The notes under the pieces are model-generated. The model was given only the letters and a program-made list of their open reading frames with translations. It did no database searches and had not been told where the DNA came from. The translations under genes were made by a program, and so were the position numbers. 64,000 nt of DNA, taken from Kalmanozyma brasiliensis GHG001. Taxonomy: Eukaryota > Basidiomycota > Ustilaginomycetes > Ustilaginales. Below, in pieces: positions 9,569 through 19,106 of the stretch (position 1 is its first letter; the number at the start of each line of letters is the position of its first letter). The DNA lies in contig NW_015961952.1 of NCBI RefSeq assembly GCF_000497045.1, forward strand, positions 124,001 to 188,000, given 5' to 3'.

Positions 9569-11254
9569 ATGGCCGACCAAGCTACCACCCAGAACGAGCA
9601 GCAGCCCCCCGTGGCTGCAGCTGTTCCCGCCGTCGACGGCGCCGAGGAGCTCAACCCCGATGGAACCCCCCTCTCCGACAACCAAAAGAAGAAGCGTGCT
9701 GCAAAGGCAGAAAAGGAACGCATCAAGGCTGAAAAGGCTGCCAAGCTCGCCGCAGAGAAGGCTGCCCGTGAAGCTGCCGACGTTGACTTTGCTTCCCAGA
9801 ACTACGGCAAGCTCCCCCTCAACATGTCCCAGGAGCGTCCCGGTCGCACCTTCTCCAAGATCTCCGAGATCAGCCCAGAGCGTGACGGCGAAACCATCAT
9901 CCTCTCTGCACGAGTCCAGACCAGCCGTGCTCCTTCCGCCAAGCTCGTCTTCCTCACTTTTCGCCAAGGCGTCGACTGTGTCCAAGCTACACTGGCTCAG
10001 GCTCCCGAGAAGGTCTCGCGCCAGATGACCAAGTGGGCCGCCGGTCTCGCTGCCGAAACCATCGTCCTCGTGGAAGGCACCATCGTCAAGACGCCCAAGC
10101 CCGTCGAGTCCAACACCGTCACCGTCAAGGAAGCCGAGATCAAGATCTCCAAGATCCACTCCACCAGCGAGATCGCCTTTGAGCAGCTTCCCTTTGGTGT
10201 CGACGATGCCACTCGCTCCGAGGTCGAGATCCAGGCTTCGCAGCAGACCGACCGTCCGCTTCCACCCATCGCCCTCGACACGCGCCTCGACAACCGCGTC
10301 CTCGACCTGCGCACCACCACCAACCAGGCCATCTTCCGCCTCACCCACGGCGTCTGCAAGCTCTTCCGCGAGTACCTCGATGGCCTCGACTTTGTCGAGA
10401 TCCACACGCCCAAGCTGCAGGGTGCTGCCACCGAGAGCGGCTCGTCCGTCTTCAAGGTGTCGTACTTTAAGGGTCAGGCTTTCCTTGCGCAGAGTCCGCA
10501 GCTGGCCAAGCAGATGGCCATCGCCGCCGACTTTGGCCGCGTGTACGAGATCGGTCCCGTCTTCCGCGCTGAGGACTCCAACACCCATCGCCACATGACC
10601 GAGTTCACGGGTCTCGATCTCGAAATGGCTTTTGAAGAGCACTACCACGAGGTGGTCGACGTCCTCGACGGTCTGTTCACGTTCATCTTCCGCGAGCTGC
10701 CCAAGCGCTATCGCAAGGAGATCGATGCTGTCAAGCGCCAGTATCCATGCGACGAGTTTTTGCTTCCCGAAAAGACGGTCCGCCTGCAGTACAAGGACGC
10801 CATCGCGCTGCTTCGCGAGAACGGCAAGGAGCTGGGCGACCTCGAGGATCTTTCCACCGAGATGGAGCGAACTCTCGGCGGCTTGGTGAGGGACAAGTAC
10901 AAGACCGACTTTTTCATGCTCGACAAGTTCCCGCTCGAAATCCGTCCGTTCTACACCATGCCCGACCCGGCGGACAACAAGTACTCCAACTCGTACGACT
11001 TTTTCATGCGCGGCCAGGAGATTCTGTCCGGTGCCCAGCGTGTGCACGACGCAACGTTCTTGGAGAAGAGGATGGGCGAATTTGGTATTCCCGTCGAGAG
11101 CATGAAGCACTATGTCGAGGCGTTTAGGTTGGGATGCCCGCCTCACGCCGGTGGTGGTATCGGACTCGAGAGGGTCGTGATGTTCTATTTGGGTCTGGGC
11201 AACATTAGGAGGGCGAGCATGTTCCCCCGTGACCCTAAGCGTCTGGACCCCTAA
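9569..11254 (+). CDS. DPS1: Aspartyl-tRNA synthetase, cytosolic
   Basis: A class IIb aminoacyl-tRNA synthetase charging tRNA-Asp in the cytosol; 561 residues. A Lys/Ala-rich N-terminal extension (KKKRAAKAEKERIKAEK) precedes an OB-fold anticodon-binding domain at about residues 90-200 and the catalytic core. Motif 2, FRAEDSNTHRHMTEF, is near residue 332. Motif 3, GGIGLERVVMFYLGLGNIR, is near 530, and the protein ends with the AspRS signature FPRDPKRLDP. That C-terminus separates it from lysyl- and asparaginyl-tRNA synthetases. The ATG at 9569 gives MADQA, with ACC ATG G context. The frame stays open upstream to 9362 without an ATG. It is convergent with MSH3, only 57 bp apart at the stops. Confidence 0.95.
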   Translation: MADQATTQNEQQPPVAAAVPAVDGAEELNPDGTPLSDNQKKKRAAKAEKERIKAEKAAKLAAEKAAREAADVDFASQNYGKLPLNMSQERPGRTFSKISEISPERDGETIILSARVQTSRAPSAKLVFLTFRQGVDCVQATLAQAPEKVSRQMTKWAAGLAAETIVLVEGTIVKTPKPVESNTVTVKEAEIKISKIHSTSEIAFEQLPFGVDDATRSEVEIQASQQTDRPLPPIALDTRLDNRVLDLRTTTNQAIFRLTHGVCKLFREYLDGLDFVEIHTPKLQGAATESGSSVFKVSYFKGQAFLAQSPQLAKQMAIAADFGRVYEIGPVFRAEDSNTHRHMTEFTGLDLEMAFEEHYHEVVDVLDGLFTFIFRELPKRYRKEIDAVKRQYPCDEFLLPEKTVRLQYKDAIALLRENGKELGDLEDLSTEMERTLGGLVRDKYKTDFFMLDKFPLEIRPFYTMPDPADNKYSNSYDFFMRGQEILSGAQRVHDATFLEKRMGEFGIPVESMKHYVEAFRLGCPPHAGGGIGLERVVMFYLGLGNIRRASMFPRDPKRLDP

Positions 11255-11311
11255 GAGCAGCCGGTGCATTGTCGCAATACAGATGTTCGATTGACATCGT
11301 GTGTGTGTGAG

Positions 11312-14300
11312 TTACAAAGTGTGCGAGGCGATCTGATCCAGCTTGACCAACACCCCCTCGTCCGGATCCTGCTTGAAGAGTCGAACTACATCCTTCCGCT
11401 CCTTAACCTGCTTCTTGCTGCGATACCTCTCTTCCATGTTCTCCGAGATCCTACTCGCGCTCTGCAAGATATCGTTCGGCAGACCGGCCAACCTGGCACA
11501 GTGGATGCCGAAGCTCTTGTTCGCAATCCCGCGACGCAGCTTGTACAGGAACTCGATCTCGCCTTTCTCTTCCGACTCGTCGAGCCCGTCAAAGTCCTCG
11601 AATGCCGTGCTCGAGGTCTCGATGAAGGTCATGTGGAAGTTTCGTATCTTGTCCGGGAAGCGTGCCTCGAGCGCACCGAGTTGGAAGTAGTGGCTGATGA
11701 ACAGGACGTTGGGCATGCGCGGCAGGGTGAGGAGGTACTCCAGCACGCCAGATGCGATGCACAGTCCATCGTACGTGGAAGTCCCTCGACCGAGCTCGTC
11801 GAGGATGACGAGGCTTCGTGGTGTTACGGAACGCAGGACGTCGGCTGTTTCAGAGACTTCCACCATGAACGTTGATCGACCGCTGAACATCGAGTCGCGC
11901 GCACCCATGCGGACGTACACTCCATCGTGGATGCCAAGTCGCGCAGAGGTAGCAGGGATGAACGAGCCGATCTGCGCCATGATGATCAGAAGCCCGAGCG
12001 TTCGGACGGTGGACGACTTGCCGCCCATGTTGCAGCCCGTCAGCAAAATCGACGGTGTCGAGCTCGGCGTCGACAGCGCGATGTCATTGGGTATGTAGGG
12101 TAGCGGCGAGACAACTTCGAGGATCGGATGCCGCATGCCTTTGATCTCCACCGGCACCGATGCGTTGTCCGCAGATGCAGGCGTCCTATCAAACACAGGC
12201 CGCGTGTAGCCGGACGCGTTAGCTACCTCCGCCAGCGAGACAAGCACATCGAGCGTGGCCAAGCTCGCTACCACGTTGCGTAGCGCTACGTACTCGTTCT
12301 TGCACATATCGCTGATGAAGCCCGAGAACGCCTCTTCGGCCGCAGCGTCGAGCGTCTCCTTGTGCTGATCCCGGATCTTGGTCAGCCGGATCACCTCGGG
12401 CGTGTGGAAGCGCACCATGGCTTTGGTCGCGCTGATACGCAGCCATTCCACCGGCACCTTCTTCGCATCTGCCTGCCTCACCTCCACGAGGTAGTCGGCA
12501 CCGGCGACGCTGACGTACTCCAGACTCGGGAGGTGGAGGATCTTGCGTATCTCTCGCAGGTGCTCACGAAGCTCGGTGTCGATGATCGCGATGTTATCCT
12601 TCGATGTCTGGATGGCAGGGTATAGGTCCGGATCCGGAAATAGGTCGGCTTTGTTGTTCGCTCGCGCTTCCTTGATCGAAATCTGGTTGAGATACGTCTG
12701 CACCGGCAGCTTGCCTGATGTCAGAGACATCAGATTCGCCTCGATGAGTGAAGACTGGGTGTTACATGTTGCTGCTTCCTCCGCTTTGAACTCCTGCGTG
12801 ACTCGATTGAGCGACAACAGCACTGTTGCGAGCTCGGTGGGTGTCGCTCGGCCGTACGTCATCCTGGCCAGTCCTCGTTCGAGATCTGGAAGACCGTGAA
12901 GCAGGTTGGGCAGCGTTCGCAACACGTAGCCCTTGCCATCTCGGAGCGATTGTACTGCATCGAGCCTCTCTTCCAGCTTGTCGACATCGGTCAACGGCTT
13001 GGAGACCCACTTGCGTAGCAGTCGTCTGCCCATGGCTGTCTTGCACTTGTCGAGAAGCCAAATGAGACTGCCGCGCTCCGTCTGCTCGTCGGCCGTGCGG
13101 AAAATCTCGAGATTGGCCAGCGTGTTGCTGTTGAGAAGCATCGTTGTGCGCGAGGAGAACGATAGAAAGTTGGTCGAGAGTGTGCAGATCGACTCGAGCT
13201 GAAATGCTTGCAGATGCTGGATGATCTGCGCCAGAGCGATGAGCGAGAGGTGAGGGAGCGAGAGAATGACCGACATCAGCGGACTCGAGTCGCCGCTGGC
13301 GCCTTCTGTCGGTACAGGTGCAGATTCTGGGTCATTGCCTGAGACCTCAGAAGGAACTCGATCGCGATAGAAGTGAGTGACGGCTTGGAAGGCCTGATTG
13401 TAGTCCGGCTTGGTCTCGAGTCGCTCGATCCTGACTCCGCCTTCCGCTCCGTTGCCAAGCAGATACGAGATGACCTTCTCAGTCGGCTTGGTGAGCTTGG
13501 GCGGAACAAGTACTTCAGCAGGCGCGAGATGAGCGATCCTCGTCTCGAGCTCGGTCCTTGCATGGCCGTCCGTGAACTGGTCGTAGGTCAAGTGGCCAGT
13601 ATTGACTTCGACGCTGATGATCCCGATGCTGACCCTGTCTTCCGGTCCGTTGCCTCCTTCTGACTGCTCCACGATCGCCAAGAGGCTCTTTGGTTGGTTC
13701 GTGTACGCCTCGCCCATCGTAGCGGCCAGATCGTCCGAGCTGGAGAGATCGTCGATCCAGGTGCTGGCCGTGTAGAGCGCAGTGAGCTTGCGGACGAAGG
13801 GTGTGTACGCGTTCTTCGATGCTGCTTTAAGAGCGCGAGTCTCGATTTGGCGAACGACGCCCACCTTGTGGCCGGCTTGAATGAGACGCTTGACGTGGAT
13901 ATGCAGGCGGTGAACGGGAATCATCGCAGTTAGAAGGTTGCGTTCGGGGAAACACATGATGTTGAGCTCCTTGGACGCTATGCGAGCATCCTCTCCATAG
14001 AATTTGAGTTTGTAGCCGACTTCAATGATGAGTAGTACGCCAGGATGCGCCGCCTTCAGCTCCAGGATCTGCTTCTCCAGGGGCGTGTACGTGGGTCCGG
14101 CGTCCGGATCGGCTGCTTTGCCTTTGCCCTTCGTTTTGTTGCTGGCGCTGTCGCGTCGAGAGGAAGAGGGAGCACCGGCAGCAAAGCGATCGAAGCGATT
14201 GGAGCTGCCAGCCTCGGCTGCATAATCCTCGTCGTCGTCCACCACAATAGCGTCGTCCTCGGCTCCTGTGCTCGGCGAGAAAGGGTCCCTGCTGGACATC

Positions 14301-14728
14301 TCCTCGATCTGCATCTGGTTCCGAGCGTGGCGGTCCACGGCGAAGTTAGATCCGAGCAGCTTCTTGCGGAAAGCTTCGTGGCGTGCTTGCTCCTTCTGTG
14401 AGCGTGCCGTGGTCTCTTGAGAGGCACTGCCGAGTTCGGAAGCCTGGCTGCTGGACGTCTTAACCGCTGTGAACTTCCACTTGCCCATACGATCGATGGT
14501 CTCGCGGCGGGGCCTTTCGTCGTCATTGTTGCTCGCCCTCGGCCGCTTGAGCGCAGGTCCACCCGAGGAGGACGCCTCGCCATCGAAAAAGCTCGAGGTT
14601 CGAGCGTGGCCATTGCTCGAGACGGGATCTGGCTGAGACGCCTTCGTGATGATCTGGGAGCCGGCCTTGGGTTTGAAGAAGGCGCTGATGCTCGCCTGGC
14701 CGGCGTTCTTTTGAGATGGTGGCGGCAT
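11312..14728 (-). CDS. MSH3: DNA mismatch repair protein Msh3 (MutS-beta subunit)
   Basis: A 1138-residue single-exon protein. The N-terminus carries a PCNA-interacting box, QASISAFF at residues 11-18, as in Msh3/Msh6. The mismatch-binding domain begins near residue 220 with TYTPLEKQILELKAAHPGVLL and YKLKFYGEDARIASKEL, the Msh3 version that lacks the Phe-X-Glu motif of Msh6. The ATPase has Walker A TGCNMGGKSS near residue 897, and Walker B LVILDELGRGTSTYDG near 970. Msh3 pairs with Msh2 and repairs larger insertion/deletion loops in the nucleus. Its stop is 57 bp from that of DPS1. Confidence 0.93.
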   Translation of the reverse strand: MPPPSQKNAGQASISAFFKPKAGSQIITKASQPDPVSSNGHARTSSFFDGEASSSGGPALKRPRASNNDDERPRRETIDRMGKWKFTAVKTSSSQASELGSASQETTARSQKEQARHEAFRKKLLGSNFAVDRHARNQMQIEEMSSRDPFSPSTGAEDDAIVVDDDEDYAAEAGSSNRFDRFAAGAPSSSRRDSASNKTKGKGKAADPDAGPTYTPLEKQILELKAAHPGVLLIIEVGYKLKFYGEDARIASKELNIMCFPERNLLTAMIPVHRLHIHVKRLIQAGHKVGVVRQIETRALKAASKNAYTPFVRKLTALYTASTWIDDLSSSDDLAATMGEAYTNQPKSLLAIVEQSEGGNGPEDRVSIGIISVEVNTGHLTYDQFTDGHARTELETRIAHLAPAEVLVPPKLTKPTEKVISYLLGNGAEGGVRIERLETKPDYNQAFQAVTHFYRDRVPSEVSGNDPESAPVPTEGASGDSSPLMSVILSLPHLSLIALAQIIQHLQAFQLESICTLSTNFLSFSSRTTMLLNSNTLANLEIFRTADEQTERGSLIWLLDKCKTAMGRRLLRKWVSKPLTDVDKLEERLDAVQSLRDGKGYVLRTLPNLLHGLPDLERGLARMTYGRATPTELATVLLSLNRVTQEFKAEEAATCNTQSSLIEANLMSLTSGKLPVQTYLNQISIKEARANNKADLFPDPDLYPAIQTSKDNIAIIDTELREHLREIRKILHLPSLEYVSVAGADYLVEVRQADAKKVPVEWLRISATKAMVRFHTPEVIRLTKIRDQHKETLDAAAEEAFSGFISDMCKNEYVALRNVVASLATLDVLVSLAEVANASGYTRPVFDRTPASADNASVPVEIKGMRHPILEVVSPLPYIPNDIALSTPSSTPSILLTGCNMGGKSSTVRTLGLLIIMAQIGSFIPATSARLGIHDGVYVRMGARDSMFSGRSTFMVEVSETADVLRSVTPRSLVILDELGRGTSTYDGLCIASGVLEYLLTLPRMPNVLFISHYFQLGALEARFPDKIRNFHMTFIETSSTAFEDFDGLDESEEKGEIEFLYKLRRGIANKSFGIHCARLAGLPNDILQSASRISENMEERYRSKKQVKERKDVVRLFKQDPDEGVLVKLDQIASHTL

Positions 14729-15318
14729 CGCTCGATCTCGGATATCAAGAGGGAGGCAATGCCGAGAGGGACAATCTTGTCATCGATACGGTGAAGGACT
14801 CAGTCACCCTGATGAGACAGCGGTGGGGACGAGAGGTGGTGGGCGCGGGCGAGAAGAATGGGCTGAGCACACGCATGCACGCTTACTGTCTGCGCTTCAG
14901 GGTCCAAAGTGTGTCTGTCTCAGGGTTCCAAGAAAATCCGGAAGGCCGCGCTCAACTTGACAAGCAGGCCTTTCTGGCTGGGTATCAGACTGGTTCCCTC
15001 GTGAAGAATGCGTTGGCTATAATTGGGCTCATATGTGCTACCGACGCCTACAGACGCCTACAGCTTGACCAGAAGCAGGTCAGGACCAGGCGAAAGGCAG
15101 TTTCAGACCCAAGCGACAAGTGCGCGGCTGTGTCAAATGAGCTATCTTGCTGTTCACGATCATCACGCGTGACGCTTGAGTCAATAACGTAGCTCCCACG
15201 CATCTCTAAGATTCATCTCGCGGTCTGTCTGTGTAACAAGTATCATTGAAACGGAACTGTACTCGGCCTGTTGCGCGGAGCCATCGTTGTGTCACCGTGA
15301 GACTGACCAAGCGCGCCG
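14729..15318. other. Intergenic region upstream of MSH3
   Basis: 590 bp between the MSH3 start and the ABC-transporter stop (both minus strand). No gene is supported. A short direct repeat of CAGACGCCTACAG character occurs near 15050, with nothing further. Confidence 0.5.
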
Positions 15319-17550
15319 TTACTGTGCCGACAAGGCCTTCTTTGGCTGAACATACCTGAACGATGGTTTACCAAACCATCGCAGGAACACGTATCCGAGG
15401 GCCAAGAAGACGACGGTGATGGCGCCCAAGAATCCTGCATTCTCTGCAATCGTGAAACGGCCCAAATCGTACTGGTTGAGCACGTCCTCGCCCCTCCTGT
15501 AGCACTGTTGGCTGTCGGCCGTGCACGTGAACTGCAGCCCTCGGAACTCGTTTTGCGCCAGCGCTGAGTAGGTGTACGTGATGGGCGACATCCAGTGCAA
15601 ATAAATCAGCCACGGGGGGATGGAGGAAAGAGGGAGAAGATTGCCGCCGAAGAGCAAGAAGATGACGTTGATCACGGGCGCAAAGATGTTGGCGAGCTCG
15701 ATGCTCTTTGCGCCGCAGCCAATGACGAGTCCCAATCCGATTGCCGTGCTGACCTGCAGCAGGTTGATCGCGATCCAGATGAAGAATTTGCCCGCCGACT
15801 GGCGCAGACCGACCATCCAATAAATGACGACGTAGAAGAGGAGACGCTGGGAGAGCTGGTTCGGCACCTCGGTGATGATCTTGGACAGGTAGAAAGACGA
15901 GATTCGGTACGTCCCCGCGGACCGCTCTCGCAGCATGATGTCGCGCTGCAGAGGGAAGATGGCGAGAATCGGAAAGAGCACGGCAAAGGAAGCGTTGACC
16001 GGGATGATGAAGAGCGCGCCGACACGAGCAAGCACGCCGCCCTGGTCCAAAGGCAGACGGAAGAACGCGAAGCCGATGATGATCAACAGAATGATGTTCT
16101 GGCCTAACGAGGCAAAGACAATGGTCGGGTCCTTGAAGATGAGCATCGCGCAGCGATGGGTGAGAACGGAGAGCTCGTGGAGCCACGAGTTGGGCCACGT
16201 TCCGGCGAGTTCAGTCGCGTCGCTACTCTTTGGAACGATGCGGGAGGGCTTGCGATCCATCTCGGTTGGTCTCTGGCTGGTCGTTGCGAGTTCCTTTGCA
16301 GCCCGCTCTGCTGTGAGTGAGTCGCCGTTCTGGCGCCACGAAGAGAGAAGTCCGCGAACACGCTGTTCAGCGGCGTTGGTCTTCTCATAGTTCTCTGCGA
16401 TTGTGATGTAGTAGTCAGCGGGGTTGACACCTTCAGGCACGTTGTGGCCCAGCGATTCAAACCAGGAAGGCGCGAGCGCCGGCGGACCAGAGTAGTAGAT
16501 CTGACCCCGGGTGAGCAGGATCACCTTGTCAAAGTGCTTGAAGATGTTCCACGAGGGTTGGTGGATCGTCATGAGCGTATAGAGATCGCGCTCCCGCGTA
16601 ATTTCCTTGAGGTTCTTAACCAGGTTGAGTGCTGCGAATGCATCTAGACCGGATGTTGGCTCGTCCAGGAGAAGCACACTGACGTCCGCAACGAGCTCTG
16701 TTCCGACGGCCACACGCTTGCGTTCACCGCCTGAGACACCTCGTTGGCCGGTTCCGCCGATGCGCGTGTCCCTACACTTCTCGAGACGAAGCATGGCGAT
16801 GCTGTCTTCGACGCGCTGCTTACGTTCCTGCTTGTTATAGAGTCGCTTCGGCAGACGCAGATCGGCCGAGTACTGTAGCGTCTCCTGGACAGTGAGAGCG
16901 GAGAACATGAGATCATCCTGCTCGACGAAGCCGGTCAAGCGCTTCCACGTGGCTGGATTACGCTGCTTGCCTTGGAAGAGCACCTCGCCGGCGATATCGG
17001 ACGACTTGTCGAGACGAGCTGACAGCGTGGAGAGGAGAGATGTCTTGCCGGCGCCGGAAGCACCGAGGATGGCGACCATCTCGCCTCGCTTCACGTGCCC
17101 ACTCACGCCGTTGAGCACACGTCGCCTCATCGGGTCCAGAGGAGGAAGGTGTGGGAAAGTTTCGTTGAATTCTTCCAGCTTCTCTTCATCGAGAGTGTCT
17201 GTGGGACTTGCCGAGCCCTTTTCTGCCTGAGAGGCCTTCTCTTGCGGTGGGGAAGACGGAGAGGAAGCATCTTTGCCCTGCTTCTTGATCTCTTTGCGTC
17301 GAGCTTTGGAGAGGAGCACATCGTAGGTGATGTCGCGCCACGAAAAGAAGTTGTCGCCCGAGACAAAGGCTGTCTTGCTGCCCGACAAAGCATCAGAGTC
17401 GCTAGCGACGGGCTCCAAGGGCGATGCAGCTGCCGCAGGGAGAGGAGTGGATGAGGTAGACGCGGATCGCATGGCGTGAGTCGCTTCAAAGGTGGAAGGG
17501 GACGAGCTCGTCGCCATGGTCGGCGACTGCTGCTGTGGTTCAGTCGTCAT
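15319..17550 (-). CDS. ABCG (WHITE)-type half-transporter
   Basis: A 743-residue single-exon protein with one ATPase domain followed by one membrane domain. The ATPase half has Walker A GASGAGKTSLL (about residue 170), signature VSGGERKRVAVG, Walker B VLLLDEPTSGLD and an H-loop in MTIHQPSWNIF. The C-terminal half contains about six hydrophobic segments and the ABC2_membrane pattern. One half-size unit of this order is the ABCG layout; such proteins dimerise to move lipids, pigments or drugs. The ATG at 17550 is chosen because the upstream open frame has no ATG and no similarity. A TATATAT stretch lies about 90 bp upstream. Substrate cannot be told from sequence. Confidence 0.9.
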   Translation of the reverse strand: MTTEPQQQSPTMATSSSPSTFEATHAMRSASTSSTPLPAAAASPLEPVASDSDALSGSKTAFVSGDNFFSWRDITYDVLLSKARRKEIKKQGKDASSPSSPPQEKASQAEKGSASPTDTLDEEKLEEFNETFPHLPPLDPMRRRVLNGVSGHVKRGEMVAILGASGAGKTSLLSTLSARLDKSSDIAGEVLFQGKQRNPATWKRLTGFVEQDDLMFSALTVQETLQYSADLRLPKRLYNKQERKQRVEDSIAMLRLEKCRDTRIGGTGQRGVSGGERKRVAVGTELVADVSVLLLDEPTSGLDAFAALNLVKNLKEITRERDLYTLMTIHQPSWNIFKHFDKVILLTRGQIYYSGPPALAPSWFESLGHNVPEGVNPADYYITIAENYEKTNAAEQRVRGLLSSWRQNGDSLTAERAAKELATTSQRPTEMDRKPSRIVPKSSDATELAGTWPNSWLHELSVLTHRCAMLIFKDPTIVFASLGQNIILLIIIGFAFFRLPLDQGGVLARVGALFIIPVNASFAVLFPILAIFPLQRDIMLRERSAGTYRISSFYLSKIITEVPNQLSQRLLFYVVIYWMVGLRQSAGKFFIWIAINLLQVSTAIGLGLVIGCGAKSIELANIFAPVINVIFLLFGGNLLPLSSIPPWLIYLHWMSPITYTYSALAQNEFRGLQFTCTADSQQCYRRGEDVLNQYDLGRFTIAENAGFLGAITVVFLALGYVFLRWFGKPSFRYVQPKKALSAQ

Positions 17551-18401
17551 CGCGTTCTGTGAGGAGGGTAGGCTGCGAGAGCGATAGAAGATGGGAGACA
17601 GACGCTTACACAGGGGGTGGTGGACGAAGAAAGGGCACATATATATCCAATATGAAAAGCAGGCGTTACACAAGATCTTGCCGAGGCATTTGCGGGACGG
17701 GAAGAGTACAACGCTCGCTAATAAGTCAACCAAAAGCCTGGCTGCTGTCGCTCATTCCTGCCAACGTGCATTGTTGTCGGACACAGATTTGCAAGTTCGG
17801 AAGACGGATGGGGGCCTGGACTCGTTTGCTAAGCAGGCCGCCAGTGACACCGGAACGCCAGCCGTTCTGAGGAGGGGCAGGCAGCCTTGTTTGGCGTAAC
17901 TCCTACCAAAACAAAAGCCAGGCACCACGTGGTAGATCCGTGTCCCTCGATCCGCGATTTTCACGATCCGCGGTGACTGCGCGGCGATGCCGTGGTCAGA
18001 TCGTCGCGAGATATTCGCGGCTGACGCTCTCACAATTCTGGAGCTACTGTATGTCCGATAGCCCGGTCTGACCCACCTTGATCTTATCTTGACCGACACG
18101 TTCGATGCAGTGTCCAAAGTGCCTGCACGGTAGTGCAAGTGCCTGTTCCGTAATCGCTAACAGGGTTCCTGCAACTCGACTATTCCATGGAGTTGCTCAC
18201 GTTAGACAAGCTTGGCACGCCCAGAACCTTGAGCCTGTCACAAAGAAGAATCGCGACCAAAAAAAGAAATTGGAAAAAGAGGTCACGAAAATCAATGTAG
18301 AGGCTCGTGCCCATCGTCTACCATTACGACCACATCTCACCTCCTCGCTGCTCGAGTCTTAGCTGGCCTAGTTGCTCAAAAGCTCACGAGCAACCTGCAC
18401 A
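17551..18401. other. Divergent intergenic region ABCG / NAT3
   Basis: 850 bp without a supportable gene. It includes an ATATATAT run at 17639-17646 suited to a TATA box for the ABC-transporter gene. Confidence 0.6.
17639..17646 (-). promoter_or_regulatory. TATA-like box, ABCG gene
   Basis: ATATATAT about 90 bp upstream of the ATG at 17550; position and sequence fit a TATA element for an inducible gene. Confidence 0.35.
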
Positions 18402-18995
18402 ATGTCGCTGCTGCGACCCTTCCGAGCGACTGACCTGTTCAAGTTCAACAACGTCAACCTCGACCACTGGACCGAGACCTACTCGCTATCTTTCTACCTC
18501 TCGTACCTAGCGCAATGGCCCGACCTCTCTTTCATCCAAACAGCGCCCTCTTCAACTCGAACGATGGGCTACGTCATCGGCAAAGCTGAGGGAACCGATC
18601 CTGTTGCGACAAGAAGAGGAGAGCTGCCAACGCTGCACGGTCACGTAACAGCCATCACCGTCGCGCCCGAATATCGCCGCCTCGGCCTGGCAAACGGCCT
18701 GATGCAGCTCCTCGAAGACGTCTCGCATCGCGTATACAACGCATATTTCGTCGACCTCTTCGTACGGCCCAGCAACACTACCGCAGTGACGATGTACGAG
18801 AAGATGGGCTACGACGTATACAGGAAGGTGCAGGAGTACTACTATGGTGGCGGTGGGAAGGGCAAAGATGAGGACGGATACGATATGCGCAAGGCGTTGC
18901 CGAGAGACAAGGAGGGGAAGACGGTGCGAAAGAACGGAAGGAACTTCATGGTCGATCCTCAAGACACAATCTTCGAACCAGCCTATCGCCCATAG
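18402..18995 (+). CDS. NAT3: N-terminal acetyltransferase B catalytic subunit (Naa20)
   Basis: A 197-residue GNAT-fold enzyme. The start MSLLRPFRATDLFKFNNVNLD and the WTETYSLSFYLSYLAQWP segment are characteristic of Naa20/Nat3, which acetylates nascent chains starting Met-Asp, Met-Glu, Met-Asn or Met-Gln at the ribosome with Mdm20. The acetyl-CoA loop is RRLGLANGLM (about residue 89), and YEKMGYDVYRKVQEYY closes the fold. There are small insertions after the IGKAEG strand and near the Gly-rich GGGGKGKDEDG loop. The ATG at 18402 matches the family start. It is convergent with BET2 (111 bp between stops). Confidence 0.93.
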   Translation: MSLLRPFRATDLFKFNNVNLDHWTETYSLSFYLSYLAQWPDLSFIQTAPSSTRTMGYVIGKAEGTDPVATRRGELPTLHGHVTAITVAPEYRRLGLANGLMQLLEDVSHRVYNAYFVDLFVRPSNTTAVTMYEKMGYDVYRKVQEYYYGGGGKGKDEDGYDMRKALPRDKEGKTVRKNGRNFMVDPQDTIFEPAYRP

Positions 18996-19106
18996 CTCAG
19001 GTAGCTCAGCAAGAACGCCAATAGCACATGCAAAGATCTTCTTCGCAAAGTCGTCCATTGTATCGCTCGGACAGACAAGGGCAAAGATGTGTGACGGCGA
19101 ACGAGG

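Noticed and set aside
9386..11254. Lysyl-tRNA synthetase as identity of the class II synthetase, because of the Lys-rich N-terminus
   Set aside because: The C-terminal GNIRRASMFPRDPKRLDP and motif 2 FRAEDSNTHRH are those of aspartyl-tRNA synthetase.
9497..11269. 590-codon minus-strand ORF antisense to aspartyl-tRNA synthetase
   Set aside because: Codon-bias shadow (C-ending codons leave no stops on the other strand); product is Leu/Gly/Asp-rich without motifs.
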